A stretch of 15,892 nt of DNA, from contig JAUYIV010000006.1 of assembly GCA_030688105.1 (NCBI GenBank), forward strand, positions 1 through 15,892. Reading direction: 5' to 3'. This document shows, piece after piece, positions 11,513-15,892 of the stretch. The notes below the pieces were generated by a model. That model saw only the letters and a list, made by a program, of their open reading frames with translations. It ran no database searches and had not been told where the DNA came from. Numbering within the stretch: position 1 is the first letter of the stretch; each line of letters starts with the position of its first letter. The position numbers and the translations under genes were made by a program. The DNA comes from Actinomycetota bacterium (GTDB lineage Bacteria; Actinomycetota; Acidimicrobiia; Spongiisociales; UBA11373).

Positions 11513-12861
11513 TGCTTCGCCTCCGCCACCGGTTCCGTCGCGAGGAGGACGGTGCCGCCATCGCCATCGTCATGCTGGTCGGCGTGGTGCTGGTGTTGCT
11601 GTCCTCGATAATGATCGCCCGCGGCTACCGCCAGCTGGTCAACACGGCCGGCGACACCCATTGGGACAACGCCCTCTTCGCCGCCGAAGCCGGCCTGGAC
11701 GATGCGCTCCTGGTCCTCGACTACGACTTCGACTACACCACCGGCGAGACGGTCCCCCTGGCGACGCTCGGATCCGAGGGCGAACGCGTCTGGGCAGTGG
11801 CCGCCGCCGATGCCGCTCTCGCATCGGAAGTGGTGAGCCTCACGGAGGGCGAGTACGTCGTGGTACGGCCCGCCAACTCCACCGTCGTGTTCGCCGTCGG
11901 CTACTCGCCGACGCGGGCTTCGGACGATCGGCGGGTGCGGGTGATCCGTGCCAGCGTCGAGGGGACGCCCTGGGACTTCACCATCGAGCATGCCCTCCTC
12001 GTCGGCGACGACCTCGAGCTGTCCGGAGGCACCATCATCAACGACATCAACGACAATGACGGCGCCGCGGTCCACGCCAACGGCACGGTCACCGGAACCG
12101 GGTCCTACACGGTGGAGGGCTGCCTCACCTCCGCGGTGACGACCTTTTCGGCCACGGCCCAGTGCCCGCCGAGCCCGGCCCCTCCGGAGCCGATGCCGGT
12201 GGTCGACCCGCTGGTGCTGTACGGGTTCGCCGAATACGTCATGTGCGACGATCGGCAGATCTACGGCGGGCCTGCCCACCTGCTGCTCCCCGACCCCGAC
12301 CTGGTGCCCTGCAGCGGGAACGAGACGGTGGTGCCCCTGGTCGGTTGGACGTCGAGCGCCACCGGAGGCAAAGTCGCCTGGAGCGCCGGCCCGGCTGCGG
12401 TCACACCGGGAGTGTTCTACATCGACAACGGCAACTACGTGGGCAAGCTCGGGTCCAACTCCCTCCAGCTGGAGGCCACGGTGATCGCGGCCAGCACCGG
12501 CGGCGACTGCCTGATTCCATCCACCGGCAACATCATGCTCGACGGGCCCAGCGACGTCGTGGCCCATCCCTCCCTGCGCGCCGCCGGATACGACCTGCTC
12601 TTTGTCGCCCAGGGAGACGTCCAATTCTCCGGCTCGGCGATAGTGGGCGGGGCGATCCTGGCCCACGAGCAGATCGATTACCGCGGCGGCGCCGGTTCGT
12701 GGGGCGCAGTGGTGGCCGAAGAGGCCTGCGACACATCCGGCTCTCCGGTCAGCCAGTCCGTCACCACCGGCAACTCGGTCATCAACTTCGACGGGCCGAT
12801 CAACACCCCGTTCGACGCAAACCGCCTCCGCGCCGAGGTGATCGGCTGGTACGAGCTCTGA
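11512..12861 (+). CDS. PilX-like pilus assembly protein with beta-helix-like C-terminal region
   Basis: A 449-residue protein with a short basic N-terminus (MLRLRHRFRREEDGAA), then one membrane helix (about 15-37). It lacks the GFxxxE signal, as PilX N-terminal proteins do, and has the usual YRQLVNTAGDTHWDNALFAAEAGLDDAL pattern, a close relative of RxxQ..A..LR.AEAG. From about 155 onward the sequence is rich in short Gly/Asn/Thr turns (LELSGGTIINDIND, GAAVHANGTVTGTGSY, NIMLDGPSDVV, DVQFSGSAIVGGAILAHEQIDYRGG), suggesting a right-handed beta-helix. The ATG at 11512 has GAGGA 7 bases upstream; ATG 11509 overlaps the previous stop more and has only 4 bases spacing. It is the last gene of the pilin operon. 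Confidence 0.8.
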   Translation: MLRLRHRFRREEDGAAIAIVMLVGVVLVLLSSIMIARGYRQLVNTAGDTHWDNALFAAEAGLDDALLVLDYDFDYTTGETVPLATLGSEGERVWAVAAADAALASEVVSLTEGEYVVVRPANSTVVFAVGYSPTRASDDRRVRVIRASVEGTPWDFTIEHALLVGDDLELSGGTIINDINDNDGAAVHANGTVTGTGSYTVEGCLTSAVTTFSATAQCPPSPAPPEPMPVVDPLVLYGFAEYVMCDDRQIYGGPAHLLLPDPDLVPCSGNETVVPLVGWTSSATGGKVAWSAGPAAVTPGVFYIDNGNYVGKLGSNSLQLEATVIAASTGGDCLIPSTGNIMLDGPSDVVAHPSLRAAGYDLLFVAQGDVQFSGSAIVGGAILAHEQIDYRGGAGSWGAVVAEEACDTSGSPVSQSVTTGNSVINFDGPINTPFDANRLRAEVIGWYEL

Positions 12862-12919
12862 TCTATTCCGGGGGGAGGGTGCTACCCGAGGAGCACGGCC
12901 GCGTGCCGCTGTCCACGAT

Positions 12920-13014
12920 CAAGAGCCAAGAGTCACGAGTCAAGAGTCAAGAGTCACGAGTCAAGAGCCAAGACTTCTGTGGTCTTGATTCTTGATTCTT
13001 GCGGGAGGCGGGAG
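12920..13014. repeat. Heptamer tandem repeat locus D (CAAGAGT/CACGAGT, then GCGGGAG)
   Basis: Eight units in unbroken phase occupy 12920-12975: CAAGAGC, CAAGAGT, CACGAGT, CAAGAGT, CAAGAGT, CACGAGT, CAAGAGC, CAAGACT. After a 6-base gap the complementary units GTCTTGA, TTCTTGA and TTCTTGC follow (12982-13002), then GCGGGAG twice (13001-13014). The 212-base gap 12862-13073 between the pilin operon and the MBL gene holds this array, a small hairpin (GCACG-GCCG-CGTGC, 12893-12906) and a candidate promoter; no gene is seen. Confidence 0.9.
12969..12996 (+). terminator. Possible terminator of the pilin operon formed by inverted heptamers
   Basis: CAAGAC (12969-12974) and GTCTTG (12982-12987) pair around a 7-base loop, followed on the plus strand by the T-rich ATTCTTGATT. 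Pairing can extend outward through the neighbouring heptamers with two weak positions. It is only moderately stable and the T tract is interrupted, so a terminator function is tentative. Confidence 0.3.
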
Positions 13015-13060
13015 GAATTTTCGACCCCTGGCGGTGACCGGGCCGAACGCCCCCATCACC

Positions 13061-13066
13061 TATCGT
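13061..13066 (+). promoter_or_regulatory. Candidate -10 element of the MBL-hisS-aspS operon
   Basis: TATCGT stands 7 bases before the ATG at 13074, the spacing expected for a leaderless mRNA. No Shine-Dalgarno precedes the ATG, which fits. A GTGACC at 13034-13039 is too far (21 bases) to be a normal -35 box. Confidence 0.4.
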
Positions 13067-13073
13067 CCCGGGC

Positions 13074-13721
13074 ATGCTCATCGACTCCGCGCCCCTCTGG
13101 CTCGCCGAGACGAACTGCTGGGTGGTGGCGCCTGAGGCGAGCGGCCCGGCGGTGGTGGTCGACGCCCCTCCCGACGCCGTTGGCGTCCGCGGCCTCCTCG
13201 CCCGACACGACCTGATCCCCGTGGCGTTGCTGCTCACCCATGCCCATGTCGATCACATCGGGGCCTCCGGATCCGTCGCCGCGTCGTTCTCCCTGTCGGC
13301 CTATCTCCATCCGGACGACGAGTGGCTCGCCGCCGATCCGCTGCTCCAGCTGCGCGCCCTGTGGGGAGCGATCCCACCCGGCGACTACGAGCCGCCCGCC
13401 CGGTATGAGGCCCTGGCCGACGGCCAGGTGCTCGATCTCGCCGGCATTCACCTCGAGGTCTTGCACACCCCGGGGCACACCCCGGGTCATTGCTGCTTCT
13501 GGGTCCCCCAGGAAGGGGCCCTGTTCAGCGGGGACCAGTTGTTCGCCGGCTCGATCGGCCGCACCGACCTCCCCGGGGGCGACTACGTCGCATTGATGCG
13601 CTCGATGATGGATCGGGTGCTCCCCCTCCCGCCGGAGGCCGTCGTCTTTCCGGGCCATGGGCCCACAACTACCCTTGCCCGGGAGCTCGAGACCAACCCC
13701 TTCCTCGAGGCATTTCGTTGA
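13074..13721 (+). CDS. MBL-fold metallo-hydrolase, glyoxalase II-like
   Basis: A 215-residue soluble protein of the metallo-beta-lactamase superfamily. The zinc ligands are visible: THAHVDH (His56, His58, Asp60, His61), HTPGHTPGH (His134), FSGD (Asp154) and FPGHGP (His195). The short length and motif spacing fit the YcbL/glyoxalase II-like group that hydrolyses thioesters such as S-lactoylglutathione; actinobacteria lack glutathione, so the real substrate is unknown. A gene of this type often sits directly before hisS in actinobacteria. The stop overlaps the hisS TTG start (TTGA), so the two are coupled. Confidence 0.88.
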   Translation: MLIDSAPLWLAETNCWVVAPEASGPAVVVDAPPDAVGVRGLLARHDLIPVALLLTHAHVDHIGASGSVAASFSLSAYLHPDDEWLAADPLLQLRALWGAIPPGDYEPPARYEALADGQVLDLAGIHLEVLHTPGHTPGHCCFWVPQEGALFSGDQLFAGSIGRTDLPGGDYVALMRSMMDRVLPLPPEAVVFPGHGPTTTLARELETNPFLEAFR

Positions 13722-14947
13722 TCTCCCGACTCAAGGGCACCGACGACATCCTCCCGCCCGACTCGCGTCGCTGGCGGGCGCTCTTCCGCGCCTTCTACCG
13801 CCTCTCCGAGCTGTACGGGTACGACCTGGCGCTGCTCCCCGTGATCGAGGCGACGGAGCTGTTCTCTCGGGGCGTGGGCGAGGCGACCGAGGTCGTCGAG
13901 AAGCAGATGTACACCTTCGAGGACCGGGGGGGCCGCTCGGTGACCCTCCGCCCCGAGCTCACCGCGGGAATGGTCAGGGCATTCGTCGAGGCCGGCGCCC
14001 TGGGGACGATGAAGCTTGCCGCCGAAGGCCCCATGTTCCGCTACGAGCAGCCTCAGAAGGGCCGTCGCCGTCAGTTCTATCAGGTCGATTTCGAGTACCT
14101 GGGCGAGGCGTCTCCCGACGCCGACGTCGAGGTGATCGAGCTCTCTCATCGGTTTCTCGAGGAAGTGGGGGTCGAAGGCATAACCCTCAAGGTCAACTCG
14201 ATAGGAGACTCCGCGGACCGTCTGGCATACCGGCTGATCCTCCAAGAGTTCCTCCGCTCACGGGAAGCGGACTTGTCCCCGGAGGCCCGGCGGCGCATCG
14301 ACAGCAACCCGCTGCGGGTGCTCGACTCGAAGGCCGACGTCGAAGCCGTCGCCGATGCCCCGGTCCCGATCGACCATCTGGGCGAGGCAGCCAGGGCTCA
14401 TTTCGGCGCGGTGTGCGCCGGCCTCGACGCCGTCGGCATCCCGTACGAGGTGGAGGGGCGTCTGGTTCGCGGCCTCGATTACTACAACCGCACCGTTTTC
14501 GAGTTGTTCTCGTCGTCCTTCGAGGCGGCGCAGTCCGCCCTCGGGGGCGGGGGCCGATACGACCCGCTCGCCGGACTGATCGGCAGCAAGAAGGAGGTCC
14601 CGGCGGTCGGGGTGGCGCTGGGCTGTGATCGGATCGTCGAGGCGATGCCTGACCCGGGGGGCCGGCGTTTGGATCTCTTCGTGGCCGTGGTAGACGCCGA
14701 TCGGCGCGATGAGGCGAGGCGTTGGCTTGGGCAACTCCGGAGCGCGGGTTTGCGGGTGGAATGGGACCCGGTTCCCGGCCGCTCGTTGCGTGGGCAGTTC
14801 AAGTCGGCAGACCGTTCGGGGGCGGGAGCGGTCGCGATCGTCGGTGACGAATGGTCAGAAGGCGAGGTGACGGTGAAGCGCTTTGGCACCGGCGAGGGGG
14901 AGCGATTGCAGATCGAGGAGGTCGCCTCGTGGCTGTTGGGCCGCTGA
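13718..14947 (+). CDS. hisS: Histidyl-tRNA synthetase
   Basis: This class II aminoacyl-tRNA synthetase charges tRNA-His. The 409-residue protein opens ISRLKGTDDILPPDS, the standard family start (KGTxD). Motif 2 is MFRYEQPQKGRRRQFYQVDFEYLG, the histidine-binding motifs are LVRGLDYYNRTVFE and ALGGGGRYDPLAGL, and motif 3 is PAVGVALGCDRI with its Arg within the usual GxGxxR. A C-terminal anticodon-binding domain follows (DLFVAVVD to the end). The start is a TTG at 13718 overlapping the MBL stop, with GAGG 7 bases upstream. No in-frame ATG or GTG lies nearby that would keep the family N-terminus. Confidence 0.96.
   Translation: MISRLKGTDDILPPDSRRWRALFRAFYRLSELYGYDLALLPVIEATELFSRGVGEATEVVEKQMYTFEDRGGRSVTLRPELTAGMVRAFVEAGALGTMKLAAEGPMFRYEQPQKGRRRQFYQVDFEYLGEASPDADVEVIELSHRFLEEVGVEGITLKVNSIGDSADRLAYRLILQEFLRSREADLSPEARRRIDSNPLRVLDSKADVEAVADAPVPIDHLGEAARAHFGAVCAGLDAVGIPYEVEGRLVRGLDYYNRTVFELFSSSFEAAQSALGGGGRYDPLAGLIGSKKEVPAVGVALGCDRIVEAMPDPGGRRLDLFVAVVDADRRDEARRWLGQLRSAGLRVEWDPVPGRSLRGQFKSADRSGAGAVAIVGDEWSEGEVTVKRFGTGEGERLQIEEVASWLLGR
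14915..14922 (+). promoter_or_regulatory. Strong ribosome binding site that fixes the aspS start
   Basis: GAGGAGGT, a near-perfect Shine-Dalgarno sequence, lies inside the end of hisS and 6 bases before the GTG at 14929. It is the strongest ribosome binding site seen in the window and decides the aspS start. Confidence 0.8.
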
Positions 14948-15892
14948 GGACGGCCCGGGCCGGCGAGCTTCGGACTGGTGACGCCGGGCGCGACGTCAGG
15001 CTGGCCGGCTGGGTGGCGAGCCGTCGGGACCACGGGGGCGTGCTCTTCGTCGACCTGCGCGACGCCTCCGGGATCGTCCAAGTGGTCGTCGACCCCGACG
15101 CCGACGAGTCCATCGACGAGGTGGCCCACTCGTTACGGGACGAGTTCTGCATCGCGGTGTCGGGGACCGTACGAGCGCGCCCCGAAGGCACCGTGAACCC
15201 GGACCTCCCGACGGGCGGAGTGGAGGTGGCCGCATCGGGCCTCGAAATCCTCTCGCCATCCGATCCACTCCCGTTCCAGATCGACGATCGCTCCGAGGTC
15301 GACGAGATGCGCCGCCTCGAGTACCGCTACCTCGACCTGCGCCGGCCGCGGATGGCCGCGAACCTCGTTGCCCGGTCCCGGGCGATCCAGGCGATGCGCT
15401 CCACGATGGCCGACCTGGGCTTCCTCGAGGTCGAGACGCCGACTCTCGTCAAGTCGACGCCCGAGGGCGCCCGCGACTTCCTGGTCCCGAGCCGATTGCG
15501 CCAGGGCTCGTTCTACGCGTTGCCGCAGTCGCCACAGCTCTTCAAACAGCTGCTGATGGTGGGGGGAGTCGAGCGGTACTACCAGATTGCCCGGTGCTAC
15601 CGGGACGAGGACTTCCGATCGGATCGTCAGGTCGAGTTCACCCAGCTCGACCTCGAGGGAGCGTTCTGGGGGAGGGACGACGTATTGGACGCCGTGGAGC
15701 CGGTGCTGGTGGCGGTGGCACGGGCCCTGCGGGGAGTGGAGCCGGCGACGCCGTTCCCCCGGCTCACCTGGCACGAGGCCATGGCCCGCTACGGCACCGA
15801 CAAGCCCGACATCCGGTTCGCCATGGAGATCGTCGACCTCTCGGCCAACTTCGGCGACACGGAGTTCAAAGCGTTCGCGGGAGCACTCGGGT
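14929..15892 (+). CDS. aspS: Aspartyl-tRNA synthetase, possibly non-discriminating (partial)
   Basis: The first 321 codons are present; the gene runs off the right edge (full length is usually about 590). The N-terminal anticodon-binding OB fold reads VRLAGWVASRRDHGGVLFVDLRD and GIVQVVVDP, followed by the class II core: YRYLDLRRPRM, FLEVETPTLVKSTPEGARDFLVPSR, LPQSPQLFKQLLMV and motif 2 YYQIARCYRDEDFRSDRQVEFTQLD. The bacterial insertion domain begins with YGTDKPDIRF. The GTG at 14929 overlaps hisS by 19 bases. His35 and Gly87 sit where I recall His31 and Gly82/83 marking non-discriminating enzymes such as that of Pseudomonas aeruginosa, which also make Asp-tRNA-Asn for the GatCAB amidotransferase. 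This is a memory-based alignment. Confidence 0.95.
   Translation, partial: MAVGPLRTARAGELRTGDAGRDVRLAGWVASRRDHGGVLFVDLRDASGIVQVVVDPDADESIDEVAHSLRDEFCIAVSGTVRARPEGTVNPDLPTGGVEVAASGLEILSPSDPLPFQIDDRSEVDEMRRLEYRYLDLRRPRMAANLVARSRAIQAMRSTMADLGFLEVETPTLVKSTPEGARDFLVPSRLRQGSFYALPQSPQLFKQLLMVGGVERYYQIARCYRDEDFRSDRQVEFTQLDLEGAFWGRDDVLDAVEPVLVAVARALRGVEPATPFPRLTWHEAMARYGTDKPDIRFAMEIVDLSANFGDTEFKAFAGALG

Overview
The window is high-GC DNA that reads like an uncultured, Gram-positive-type actinobacterium (Actinomycetota, possibly Acidimicrobiia-like; the class is a guess). The clues are the gene order rpoZ-coaBC-priA-def-fmt-rpe-rib, a PriA that has lost its helicase motifs, a CoaBC with the PAMHTEMW motif, frequent GTG and TTG starts, 4-base stop/start overlaps, and several candidate leaderless promoters. 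All gene calls come from reading motifs; no database search was run.

Minus strand, 1-8695. In transcription order this is rpoZ, coaBC, priA, def, fmt, rpe, a REC-GGDEF response regulator, then ribD and ribE, with the first codons of a further gene (probably ribBA) at the left edge. The functions are the RNA polymerase omega subunit, coenzyme A synthesis, replication restart, N-terminal formyl-methionine addition and removal, the pentose phosphate pathway and riboflavin synthesis. ribD is preceded by a complete FMN riboswitch (1688-1811), which shows that the open frame reaching 1775 is not coding at its start and that ribD begins near 1640 (TTG). The intervals fmt-rpe, regulator-ribD, priA-def and coaBC-priA hold repeats or strong hairpins instead of genes.

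Plus strand, 8726-15892. A cytidylate-kinase-like P-loop protein with an unusual C-terminal domain diverges from rpoZ. Next comes a 340-base repeat-rich gap, then a tight three-gene operon of pilin-like proteins (10011-12861): two with type III prepilin signals, one PilX-like, the first with a Thr-rich linker encoded by a trinucleotide microsatellite. A second repeat array follows, and then the housekeeping operon MBL hydrolase-hisS-aspS, where aspS runs off the right edge.

The most unusual feature is in the intergenic DNA. Four separate loci (1875-1976, 3608-3778, 9678-9943, 12920-13014) carry short tandem repeats whose period is 7 bases in every case although the heptamers differ (CTGCCCG, ATGTCAG/ATTTCAG, GCGGGAG, CAAGAGT/CACGAGT). 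Two loci share a ~150-base dispersed element with a 10-13 bp GC-rich hairpin. The same heptamers occur with that element in both places, and one copy is split by heptamer arrays flanked by a short duplication. This resembles the heptanucleotide STRR repeats of filamentous cyanobacteria in form, but I know of no described counterpart here. The pilin operon lies exactly between two of these loci.
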